A stretch of DNA of 29,802 nucleotides from a virus: positions 1 through 29,802 of IMG/VR virus record IMGVR_UViG_3300038738_000024. The stretch is one strand, 5' to 3'. Below, in pieces: positions 1 to 7,214 of this stretch. The notes under the pieces are model-generated. The model made no database searches. It saw nothing but the letters and a program-made list of their open reading frames with translations, and was not told where the DNA came from. The position numbers and the translations under genes were made by a program. Each line of letters opens with the position of its first letter. The stretch's first letter is position 1.

Positions 1-33
1 CCTGTTGAATTCAGACGTCAGCTGTCGGTCTAA
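1..33 (+). pseudogene. C-terminal fragment of IS3-family transposase (OrfB), cut by the window edge
   Basis: Ten codons (PVEFRRQLSV) and a TAA stop at 31-33 are read in frame 1. The remainder lies off the left edge, so this is partial because of the window and not necessarily a broken gene. The transposase reads toward the convergently transcribed amidase gene. Confidence 0.55.
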
Positions 34-77
34 CGGTCGGGTTTTTTCTTACTGTCCACTAAATGGGGTCTTGACCA
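1..77 (+). mobile_element. 3' end of an IS3-family insertion sequence
   Basis: Positions 3-77 reappear as the exact reverse complement at 29728-29802. The shared sequence stops abruptly at position 77 (…TCTTGACCA), and the bases inside the window then differ at the two ends, which marks the edge of a repeated element. Positions 1-33 read P-V-E-F-R-R-Q-L-S-V-stop, the kind of C-terminus seen in IS3-family OrfB transposases (…SPVEYR…). The terminus TGTCCACTAAATGGGG resembles IS150-group inverted repeats. The repeat carries the transposase 3' side, and most of the element lies outside the window. The family is inferred from ten residues and the repeat style. Confidence 0.7.
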
Positions 78-108
78 ATGGCTCCGCAGGAGGGCTCTTC
101 TCATTTTT

Positions 109-981
109 TCATCGACATATGCAGCTTTTCGACAGTTTTACAGTTTTTATGGCTCCGTCCCATTCCACCTTCAAGCCAAGTGCCGAGGCGAGCTCTCGAG
201 CGGGAGCATATGCCGTCCCGGACTCAATCGTTCCGTTCAAAGCAAGCCCATTTACGCTGACCTGCTTCGCCGCTGGATTCCATGCAGGAACCACTCCAAC
301 CGCTTCCGCAACCGCTCGAACAGGCAGGAGGGAAACTCCGTTTTGGAGATACCCCTGAGCCGAAAGCCGAACTCCGTTTATTTCAATCGTTACCTTCTGA
401 GGCAGCGTACCTGCAGCGATTGCCCTTTTCAACCCATAAACTTCAGCAAGCCCGGTTACTATCGCTCTTGCACACGCACGCCGGTACGTATCGCTCTTCA
501 ACAGCTCAGCTTCTTCCCTATTGGTCATAAACCCGCACTCGGCGAGGATCGCGGTCATGTTTGTTTCCCGCAGCACATGGAAATTCTCTGCTTTGACCCC
601 GCGGTTCTTCCGGCCGGTAGCGAGGACAAGCGCACGCTGAACGGCTTCGGCCAGCTTTACGGCTGCGGGAGGCCGCGATGTGTAGACAAACGTCTCGATG
701 CCGTTTGCGTCGTTCCAATCATTCCCGAAGGCATTTGCGTGAATGGAGACGAATGCATCTGCCCTCCAGGCGTTGGCCTTGTCTGTGCGTTCCTGTAACG
801 GCACGTCCCGGCTGCCGTCGTCAGCGTGGGTAAACAGCGTCTCTACCCCATCGTATTGTTTCAATTCATCACGGACATAACGGGCGACCACGCTGTTGAA
901 GTGGAACTCCCGCATGCTGTCGTCCGGCGTTCGCTTTCCCGGTGTTTCCGGGCCGTGTCCTGCATCTATCGCTATCTTCAC
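109..981 (-). CDS. N-acetylmuramoyl-L-alanine amidase (Amidase_3) endolysin with C-terminal copper-amine-oxidase-N-like domain
   Basis: This 290-residue cell-wall hydrolase should cleave the bond between N-acetylmuramic acid and L-alanine in peptidoglycan. Residues about 1-175 form an Amidase_3 domain. The zinc ligands are visible as His9 (DAGHG), Glu25 (MREFHFN) and His81 (SIHANA), and the catalytic Glu148 lies in ILAECGFM. Residues about 198-285 resemble a copper amine oxidase N-terminal-like domain (INGVRL…LLPVRAVAEAVG), a module often found in Bacillota wall proteins and probably used here for wall binding. There is no signal peptide, as expected for a holin-dependent endolysin. The GTG start at 979-981 overlaps the holin stop by four bases (GTGA), so the two are translationally coupled. 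The C-terminus (SKSCICR) is unusual and lies 31 bp from the IS edge, but the stop codon belongs to unique sequence. Confidence 0.9.
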   Translation of the reverse strand: MKIAIDAGHGPETPGKRTPDDSMREFHFNSVVARYVRDELKQYDGVETLFTHADDGSRDVPLQERTDKANAWRADAFVSIHANAFGNDWNDANGIETFVYTSRPPAAVKLAEAVQRALVLATGRKNRGVKAENFHVLRETNMTAILAECGFMTNREEAELLKSDTYRRACARAIVTGLAEVYGLKRAIAAGTLPQKVTIEINGVRLSAQGYLQNGVSLLPVRAVAEAVGVVPAWNPAAKQVSVNGLALNGTIESGTAYAPARELASALGLKVEWDGAIKTVKLSKSCICR

Positions 982-1445
982 GACATATCACCATCCCCAT
1001 ACTTTTCCTTCTCCTGTCTCCGCTTGATGGCTCTGGCCAGCTTGTGTTCGATCTCATCCGAAACGGCATTCATCGCCCACTCCGGTACCCACTTTTCCCA
1101 ACCAGCTCGAACCACATTGGCCGTCATGCTTTTCCAAATGTGCAAGCCGAATGCCGCAATCAGAAAACCAAAGCCAATCCCCGGTGTTCCGATTACCGTA
1201 TCGATCAGGTGACCTACTGCCGGCATGAAGAGCAGGAATGCTGTCCGAAAAGCCCCGTTGATTCCGTATTCGGATGCGTAAGAACCATCAATTTTGGAGG
1301 CCCTGTATCCCGCTATCCAATCCATGGCGATCAGAAAGACGTACCATGTCATGATTAACATCCTCACGGGATTTTCTCCGTATAAAAAATGAAAAGCCGA
1401 GATACAAGCGGCGCCAGCTGCACCAGATATGATTGATTCTTTCAT
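978..1445 (-). CDS. Phage holin, TcdE/phi-type (Phage_holin_4_1-like)
   Basis: A 155-residue membrane protein directly upstream of and coupled to the endolysin. Holins form holes in the cytoplasmic membrane and release the endolysin. Hydrophobic segments lie around residues 3-20, 27-47, 70-85 and 88-105, followed by a charged tail (EHKLARAIKRRQEKEKYGDGD). The pattern M-D-W-I-A-G-Y-R followed by I-N-G-A-F-R and V-G-H-L-I-D matches the toxin-secretion/lysis holin family (known members have D-x-I-x-G followed by G-x-x-x-K and H-L-I-D). I chose the ATG at 1443-1445, nine bases after AAGGGAGGG. An in-frame ATG nine bases upstream sits right on the Shine-Dalgarno sequence, and a still longer reading would start inside the terminator. 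Confidence 0.85.
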   Translation of the reverse strand: MKESIISGAAGAACISAFHFLYGENPVRMLIMTWYVFLIAMDWIAGYRASKIDGSYASEYGINGAFRTAFLLFMPAVGHLIDTVIGTPGIGFGFLIAAFGLHIWKSMTANVVRAGWEKWVPEWAMNAVSDEIEHKLARAIKRRQEKEKYGDGDMS

Positions 1446-1466
1446 GCTTATCATCCCTCCCTTAGG

Positions 1467-1494
1467 AAAAAAAGTCGGGGAGCCGCAGCTCCCC
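1467..1494 (-). terminator. Rho-independent terminator between tail operon and lysis genes
   Basis: Read on the minus strand, GGGGAGC-TGCG-GCTCCCC (1477-1494) forms a perfect seven-base-pair GC-rich stem with a four-base loop. It is followed by GAC and seven T residues (1467-1473). It lies after the last small tail gene and immediately before the holin ribosome binding site, so it should reduce or condition lysis gene expression. Confidence 0.8.
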
Positions 1495-1535
1495 ATAAAA
1501 AAACGCCTTCACTCGTAGTTGAGGAATGGCGTCCG

Positions 1536-1667
1536 CTATTGTTGTTCAACTTGTGCGGCTAAAAGCTCGGCAACCGGAGCTTGATATTCTTCCGGAAGCG
1601 TCTCAATCTCGCGGCGTCCGGCTTTGATCAAATAGGCGAATACTTTTACCATGTAAGTCGCAACCAT
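1536..1667 (-). CDS. Small CD1375/XkdX-like phage protein
   Basis: A 43-residue product with the pattern Y-M-V-K-V-F-A-Y-L-I-K-A-G-R-R then I-E-x-L-P-E, ending in an acidic, Gln-rich tail. This resembles the short CD1375/XkdX family (M-x-K-x-Y-x-x-L-I-x-x-G-x-x-T-x-x-x-V-P) that sits between tail-fibre and holin genes in Bacillota phages. The function of the family is unknown to me. The ATG at 1665-1667 follows the AAGGAAGGGATG of the upstream gene's end by a few bases, and the upstream stop TAA (1670-1672) is two bases away. It is followed by the minus-strand terminator at 1467-1494. Confidence 0.7.
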   Translation of the reverse strand: MVATYMVKVFAYLIKAGRREIETLPEEYQAPVAELLAAQVEQQ

Positions 1668-1669
1668 CG

Positions 1670-1852
1670 TTACATCCCTTCCTTCGTCGTCTTGAGTTCT
1701 TCCCGTAATGCTGCCAGTTCCTTTTGCTGCAAAAGTGTCTGCTCGTATAAAGCGGCAATCGCTTCATAAGCATCAGTCAAATCAGGATTCGTCTCGACCT
1801 GCTGCCGAAACCGAAGCTCGGCAAGATCCGTTTGCTTAATGTGCTTTCCCAT
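1670..1852 (-). CDS. Small coiled-coil protein downstream of tail fibre
   Basis: A 60-residue hydrophilic protein. Residues about 27-55 (A-A-L-Y-E-Q-T-L-L-Q-Q-K-E-L-A-A-L) have heptad-like leucine spacing and should form a coiled coil. I do not recognise a family. The position after a large fibre gene suggests a fibre-associated accessory or assembly factor, but this is inferred from position only. The ATG at 1850-1852 is preceded by GGGAGGAAG that overlaps the end of the fibre gene, so it is coupled to it. Confidence 0.7.
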   Translation of the reverse strand: MGKHIKQTDLAELRFRQQVETNPDLTDAYEAIAALYEQTLLQQKELAALREELKTTKEGM

Positions 1853-1863
1853 CGGCTTCCTCC

Positions 1864-4800
1864 CTATTCGTAGCTTACACCAAATCCGTCAATTTCAACG
1901 GGACTGAATGAGCCGTTCGCTTCGATGGTAACCTTGATGTTCAGCCCCCACTGTATAGCCGTCTTGGCCTTGTTGACAAAGTCATAATACGAGCCTTTGA
2001 GGAAATAGGACGTGATATCTTCCCATTGCGGGAGAGCATCCATTCCATTGTTGGTCGCTTCGACCTTGAGTTTCGCCGGTGTCTCTGTCGTCACTGCCTC
2101 AAAGTAGTCAAGTGAAATAACGGTTCCGGACGATTCTTTATTTTTCTCCATAAGGGCCTGAATTTTGATGTTGTGCGTGCCATACGGAAGGTCCAGTTTT
2201 TCGTATAACGTTCCGTATTCCGGATCGATGCTGGCTGTGTACAAATCAACATCTCTTACTGGAATGCCGTTGATATAAACTCTGGCAATCCCGCAATTGC
2301 CATGCTTCGCCCCAACCCACCTGATGCCATTTCCGGTAAATGTAAACTCAACCGTCCCCGCAGCTGTGACACCGGTGTGACGTCCGCCAATGTCGTAGCC
2401 AGGAAGAGGCGAATCCTCCCAAACTCCCGTGTAGCTCAGCCGAACGTCATTCTGTTGTATGCGTTCTACGATCGAAGAGGTCAAAGGAACGGTACGCACA
2501 GCGTTGAGCACCAAACGCTTGACAACATCACTGGTTACAATTGGCTTCTTTAACTCGAATTGAAGCCTGTCCCCAATCCGGACAGTACTGGGGGTGTTAA
2601 TCGTAGCCTCTCCACTGCGATACGGAAATTTCAAGGCCAGATTTTCCCCTGTCCATCCCGGATCTTTCCCGATTTGCTTGTATTCCTCCTCGGGAACCTC
2701 ATAAACGCGTATTCCATCAAAGAATGCGTACTGCCCACCGATGCCTTCAACCATCAATTCCAGATCAACCGTGGTGTCGTAAGCAGGTTTTGCTTTAAAC
2801 CACTCGAACTTGTAATGGACCTGGTCCGTAACACCAGCCGACTCCCCGACGCCATACATTTTCAGGCATGCCTTTTTGGCATTGCCGTTTTTCACGTAGC
2901 CTCCGACAAAATAACAGCTTCCGCCGCGAAGCGACACTCGTTTGTAAATGGACCCGGATGACTTTCCTGCAGCTATGGAAACCTTCATGCTGTTGATGCC
3001 GACGACTTTGCCGTTTGCATCCAGAAGATGCGATGCATCCTTGACGCCCCAATCAGTCGTATTCGGCATGCTGCCTGAAGTCCCTAATTCATTTTTGAGC
3101 TTGCGTTGGTTCGACCAGTCCCCCATCGTACCTGTGGTAGCATCGATCCCCGCTACTCGCCAGTAGTACTTTTTGCCTTCGACAAGATCGTGTTGCGGCG
3201 TAAAGCGAACGGTGGTATAAGTTGCTGGTGAAACAATATCGACAGTAATTTGATCAACCCAAAACTCAGTATTGGCCGTATTGGCTCCGCTCGTATATGC
3301 CCGTACATACAGGACGTCGCAATCCTGTGGAACTGTCACTTCATCCATATACGTTTCATACTTGGTCGTAGCCCCACTGAGAACGATCCCGTTGGTGTTC
3401 ATCACAATCGTCGAATCCTTCTTTACGCCGAGAAGATCAATGTGGATTTGGGCACCAGAGTGTAAACGAATGGCGAAAACCGTTGCCTGCAATTTCAGTC
3501 TATCTCCCGGTTTCCATCCCTTCAATTCCTGCAAAACGCCAAGAGGAGCAGTACCACTATTGTTAATGACCCGCAGTGCATTATTTCCGGTCTTTGGTGT
3601 TGCGGCCATGTCGACGTAGTCATTGACTCCCTTCGTTCCCTGCAAGCGCCAAAATGCACTCGGAACATTTCCGCGATCCCCCGCGAATGAAGAGTCCACT
3701 ACCAGTTGTTTTCGATAGCGGACACCCTCCGCTGGGAAAGCTGTCCATGACTCACCGTCGTACACCTCCCAGCCAGTCCGATCAACCGATGTGTCGAATA
3801 ACAGCGTTCCTACCGTAAAAGCTGCATCCTCAGCGATTTGCAGTTGATAGTGCTGCTTGTCTCCTTCGCGGTCATTGTTGATCGCCATTTCAAAAACAGG
3901 GCGTTTTCCCTCTCGTACATTTTCCGTCGGTCCTGTAATCATGGGCGGTTTCGGAGGTATGTTTGTGATCAGGAAGTTTTCTGCTGACATGTCACTCCAC
4001 ATGACGGTGGAGTCGCTGCCGTTCATATACCATCCGTACACTTTGCCCGGCTCAAGGATGCCTTCGGGAACATCATAGCGGTTTGCTGTCCCCATAATTT
4101 CCCCTGAGTCATGAACGACCCCATTGGTTGCAACATCGCGAATATAGATGCGGAAAGAGCGCTGCCCGTGCCCCTCAGGATCACTGTACGTCCATTCGAG
4201 CCGCGGCGTTTCGTTTGTTCCGTATGGGAAGGTCCTTGTACCAATAGGAGACTTTGGCGTAAATACCGGTTTTTTCGTCGTCCGGAAATATTGATAGTTG
4301 GTGAAAGGACCGACGGCACCATAACGGTCCCATGTCCTCACACGCCATGCATACAGTTTGTCTGGAGACAGTTTGCCCGTCGGTACGATTACGCTTTGGG
4401 CTCCGCCTGCGACCTTTCCGCTGTTCCACACCGCGATGCCCGTATTGGTCCCATCCACCAGGTTTATCTCGTACGCCGATTGGGAATCGCCTGTCCCGTC
4501 AGGATCGCTGAATACCCAGCTAAGCGTTGGCGTGAGGGTTGATTGGACGGAAGGCGAAGCGGATGTGCCGGCTGGAGTCATGCCCGTTGAGCCGTTTGGC
4601 GATCGATTTAGTTTGAAAAAGTAATAGTTTGACCAGTCGCTCGATGCCCCGTAACGGTCATAGGTCCGTACACGGTATTTGTATAAAATGTTGTACGAGA
4701 GATTATCGGCTGATAAAACGTTGTAATACTGATAACCTGATGATTGGTACTTTGAAACAACGACCGCGTTGGTCGAAGAATTCACAATTTCAATATCAAA

Positions 4801-5730
4801 GGCAGACTGATAATCGCCTGTATTGCCATCACTGAACGTCCATGCCAGTTTTGGCAACAGCGTATTTGACACGACGGCAGGGGAGGAAGCGGATGTTGAG
4901 GCACTCGTTCCGTTTACGGTAAAGCCGGACGATGGTCTGTTTGGGTTAACATTTAGGCTGATCGTAAACAGCTTTTTTGTGCTTGGCGATGTTGACATCG
5001 TGTCTTTTGTAGCGGTAGCAACCCCTCCCGCCGAGGTCGATTCTGCCAAAGAAGGTACAGCAAATGCGGTTAAAGGAGTTGTGGTAACGGAACAATTGGT
5101 ATAAATATCAAACGCCTTTGCGTCAAGGTTGATATCATAGACTTTTTCATGCCAAAAGGTACTGCCAGAATACGCTTGCGAATAGAGATAAATGACGATT
5201 CTCCGGGTGTTTGCCCGCACGGCAAGCTTACTGTACGAATCGCCGCTATGGGGCTCTGTAAAAATAATCGCCCGAGGTACATAATCGTAGTATCCGTTTG
5301 TGCGTTTAGGCACCGAAATGCCGGTACCGCCGTCACTGACGGCGGTTCCAATATTTCTTGTGCTTCTTGAGGAGTAGCCCCCGTTTACTACCACAGCTCT
5401 CGAACCGTCACCTTGCAAATCAATTACTTGGCCATTCGCCCAGCCGGTATACGTAGATTTCCAGACAGTTTCAGAAGTAATGTTGTGGACATTCTCCAAG
5501 AAGTTAATGGAATCGTAATCCCAATGAAAGTCCTTATACTTTACATTTCCAAGCTGAAATTCGACGGGGGAAATAAAATATTTGCATGCACTATCATTCA
5601 AACTTGCATTGTCATACAACAGAGGAACTGTAGTTGCTGCGTCAAAGTATTGCCTAAGGGTTCCATTCGCATAATTATGCGAACTCTCTGTATACTCCGC
5701 TTGCAAGAAGCCTACTGCTAAAGTCGGCAT
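1864..5730 (-). CDS. Large tail fibre / host-recognition protein with FN3-like repeats and carbohydrate-binding-like domains
   Basis: The largest gene in the window (1288 residues), placed where contractile-tail clusters encode receptor-binding fibres. Residues about 1-230 form an N-terminal region of no recognised family, presumably attaching to the baseplate. At least three tandem fibronectin-III-like repeats follow (about 270-590), each with L-x-W-x-F/Y-S-D-x-x-G early and K-Y-R-V-R-T-Y/W-D-R-Y-G late. A fourth copy (from about 595) appears interrupted by a beta-rich insertion (about 690-850) and resumes with K-K-Y-Y-W-R-V-A-G. Two regions (about 690-850 and 890-1010) resemble CBM4/9-type jelly rolls. 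Residues about 1105-1235 resemble a galactose-binding-like fold (GGRHTG, FTGNGIRWVGAKHGN, YINGIPV, LPYGTHNIKI). The likely role is binding wall glycans or surface sugars. The ATG follows AGGAAAGGAG. The domain calls are pattern-based, and the exact ligand is unknown. Confidence 0.8.
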   Translation of the reverse strand: MPTLAVGFLQAEYTESSHNYANGTLRQYFDAATTVPLLYDNASLNDSACKYFISPVEFQLGNVKYKDFHWDYDSINFLENVHNITSETVWKSTYTGWANGQVIDLQGDGSRAVVVNGGYSSRSTRNIGTAVSDGGTGISVPKRTNGYYDYVPRAIIFTEPHSGDSYSKLAVRANTRRIVIYLYSQAYSGSTFWHEKVYDINLDAKAFDIYTNCSVTTTPLTAFAVPSLAESTSAGGVATATKDTMSTSPSTKKLFTISLNVNPNRPSSGFTVNGTSASTSASSPAVVSNTLLPKLAWTFSDGNTGDYQSAFDIEIVNSSTNAVVVSKYQSSGYQYYNVLSADNLSYNILYKYRVRTYDRYGASSDWSNYYFFKLNRSPNGSTGMTPAGTSASPSVQSTLTPTLSWVFSDPDGTGDSQSAYEINLVDGTNTGIAVWNSGKVAGGAQSVIVPTGKLSPDKLYAWRVRTWDRYGAVGPFTNYQYFRTTKKPVFTPKSPIGTRTFPYGTNETPRLEWTYSDPEGHGQRSFRIYIRDVATNGVVHDSGEIMGTANRYDVPEGILEPGKVYGWYMNGSDSTVMWSDMSAENFLITNIPPKPPMITGPTENVREGKRPVFEMAINNDREGDKQHYQLQIAEDAAFTVGTLLFDTSVDRTGWEVYDGESWTAFPAEGVRYRKQLVVDSSFAGDRGNVPSAFWRLQGTKGVNDYVDMAATPKTGNNALRVINNSGTAPLGVLQELKGWKPGDRLKLQATVFAIRLHSGAQIHIDLLGVKKDSTIVMNTNGIVLSGATTKYETYMDEVTVPQDCDVLYVRAYTSGANTANTEFWVDQITVDIVSPATYTTVRFTPQHDLVEGKKYYWRVAGIDATTGTMGDWSNQRKLKNELGTSGSMPNTTDWGVKDASHLLDANGKVVGINSMKVSIAAGKSSGSIYKRVSLRGGSCYFVGGYVKNGNAKKACLKMYGVGESAGVTDQVHYKFEWFKAKPAYDTTVDLELMVEGIGGQYAFFDGIRVYEVPEEEYKQIGKDPGWTGENLALKFPYRSGEATINTPSTVRIGDRLQFELKKPIVTSDVVKRLVLNAVRTVPLTSSIVERIQQNDVRLSYTGVWEDSPLPGYDIGGRHTGVTAAGTVEFTFTGNGIRWVGAKHGNCGIARVYINGIPVRDVDLYTASIDPEYGTLYEKLDLPYGTHNIKIQALMEKNKESSGTVISLDYFEAVTTETPAKLKVEATNNGMDALPQWEDITSYFLKGSYYDFVNKAKTAIQWGLNIKVTIEANGSFSPVEIDGFGVSYE

Positions 5731-5752
5731 ATCCCTTACTCTCCTTTCCTGA

Positions 5753-6076
5753 CTATTTCAGCACCACTCTTTTTGCCGTTGAATCAAACACCCCGCTCCA
5801 CAGCCTGATATCGCTGATTTCACGAAAGGTTTCGATGTATATATTCGCATTCACATTGTTCAGAGTGGCTCCCTTGAGGGTCTCCAGCTCGATGGCCAGG
5901 TCGACGATATTGCGTTCATCGTGCACAGCTCGTGTATTCAAGCTGAAAATATTTGCTTGGACATTGGCAAATTCCGAATCGATTAAGTCAAAGTTTCTGT
6001 TGATTTTGCCAGCCCCCGACATCAGGCTATCGGGAGCGGCTGGGTCAAGAGAAATTCGTCCATTGGTTACCGGCAT
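5753..6076 (-). CDS. Hypothetical small tail-region protein
   Basis: A 107-residue protein between two structural tail genes. It starts M-P-V-T-N-G-R-I-S-L-D, continues with I-N-R-N-F-D-L-I-D-S-E-F-A-N-V, and has a possible helical or coiled middle (residues about 25-70). The I-N-x-N-F-x-L-I-D motif is common near the N-termini of proteins that attach phage fibres, but I do not recognise the family. I chose the ATG at 6074-6076, eight bases after AAGGAGG. A GTG two codons upstream lies only two bases from the Shine-Dalgarno sequence. It sits in tight series with its neighbours (13 bp to the preceding stop, 22 bp to the fibre start). Confidence 0.65.
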   Translation of the reverse strand: MPVTNGRISLDPAAPDSLMSGAGKINRNFDLIDSEFANVQANIFSLNTRAVHDERNIVDLAIELETLKGATLNNVNANIYIETFREISDIRLWSGVFDSTAKRVVLK

Positions 6077-6089
6077 GTACACATCCTCC

Positions 6090-7211
6090 TTATGATGTAT
6101 GAACCATCAGATTTCGCGCTTTGGGCGTCACGACCGGCACGGTCGAGCTTTGTTTGATCCGAACGCGAAGCTTGGTGGAAGAGGCAACCGTTTTTTCAAA
6201 CTTCAATTGCGTAAAATCGGCGTCAATCGGTGTCTGTGCAACTGCGCTGCCCATACTCGTCCATGTTTTGCCGGCATCCAGGGAATATTCGACTGTCTGA
6301 CTCGTACCGCTTGGCGTACTCAGTTCCACATAAACGGTAATTCTCGTAAACGGTGCACTCGTAGTAATCTCCCGGCTTACATACATTCCTTCCGGCTTGT
6401 ATCCAAGAGCGATAGCGCCGACATTCTGTTGAACGACTGGAGAAGAGCCCTTTGATTTCAATAGAGCCCGGACGTGAATCATGTCAGTCGGTTGCCCAAG
6501 CTTGGTGACATCGATCTCGTCCAGCGCGTACCACGACATCTCATCAGTTGAGTATTGCCATTGCAGTTCAGCCTTTTGCGGAACGAGCTGGCTGCTGGCA
6601 AGCACGAGCTGAGTAGCCTGGGATACTTCCATCGGACGGAACCGCAAAATGCCGTCACTGGTAAACTTCGCGCCATACAGCCGAAATTTCAAATCCATAT
6701 CCTGGTGGGCTGTCCACGCCGAACCATTGGACGAGGAAAACAGCAATCCAACATCATATGGCTGACGTGCTACTGGTTTCTGTGTTATGAGGTCTTTTGC
6801 TCCCATTCGGGCGACAAAAGCTCTGTACTGCGAGGAAGGGGTCAGCAGGACGATGGCATATTCCGTGTTAGCTTGCAGCAGGACGGGGTCGGGGAAGGTT
6901 ACCTTCGTTGCCGTGGTGCCGTTGTTGGAGATGTTCACCTGATCGGGATTCAACGCGACGGATGTCAGAACAGTCATGGACGGATAACCGTTTACGACTG
7001 TTCGCAGCTGCACCGTCAGATCGGCTGCCGGATCCTTTGTTGCCAAAAACAGGTCCACAGCAGTGATATATCGCTCCTCCGTCAGGATAAACGTCTGCGC
7101 CAGCGGGTCCGTCAAACGCCAGGATGGTATCTGCCAAAATGTCTGTTCAATGACCTGTTTGCGGCCTATTCCGACATAGGATGCCTTTGCTTCGTTTTGC
7201 TTGGTAAACAT
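6090..7211 (-). CDS. Phage tail/baseplate-associated structural protein
   Basis: A 373-residue, beta-rich protein with no membrane segments. The middle (A-Q-T-F-I-L-T-E-E-R-Y-I-T-A-V-D-L-F) resembles receptor-binding or peripheral baseplate proteins that carry jelly-roll domains. A Y-S-L-D-A-G-K-T-W motif around residue 307 is like the repeated sandwich modules of phage tail proteins. In several Bacillota and cyanophage myoviruses such a protein follows a DUF4815 protein, as here. The ATG lies three bases after the upstream stop (TAG AAC ATG) with GAGGTG as ribosome binding site, so it is cotranslated. Assignment to the tail is secure from context; the exact role is not known. Confidence 0.65.
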   Translation of the reverse strand: MFTKQNEAKASYVGIGRKQVIEQTFWQIPSWRLTDPLAQTFILTEERYITAVDLFLATKDPAADLTVQLRTVVNGYPSMTVLTSVALNPDQVNISNNGTTATKVTFPDPVLLQANTEYAIVLLTPSSQYRAFVARMGAKDLITQKPVARQPYDVGLLFSSSNGSAWTAHQDMDLKFRLYGAKFTSDGILRFRPMEVSQATQLVLASSQLVPQKAELQWQYSTDEMSWYALDEIDVTKLGQPTDMIHVRALLKSKGSSPVVQQNVGAIALGYKPEGMYVSREITTSAPFTRITVYVELSTPSGTSQTVEYSLDAGKTWTSMGSAVAQTPIDADFTQLKFEKTVASSTKLRVRIKQSSTVPVVTPKARNLMVHTS

Positions 7212-7214
7212 GTT

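Noticed and set aside
5-358. Plus-strand open frame of 117 codons from the left end
   Set aside because: It runs through the IS terminus and antisense across the amidase gene; its start lies inside the transposase end in another frame.
1864-5730. Intragenic DNA repeats or phase-variable tracts in the fibre gene
   Set aside because: The FN3-like repeats are similar only at protein level; no long direct DNA repeats or homopolymer switches were seen.
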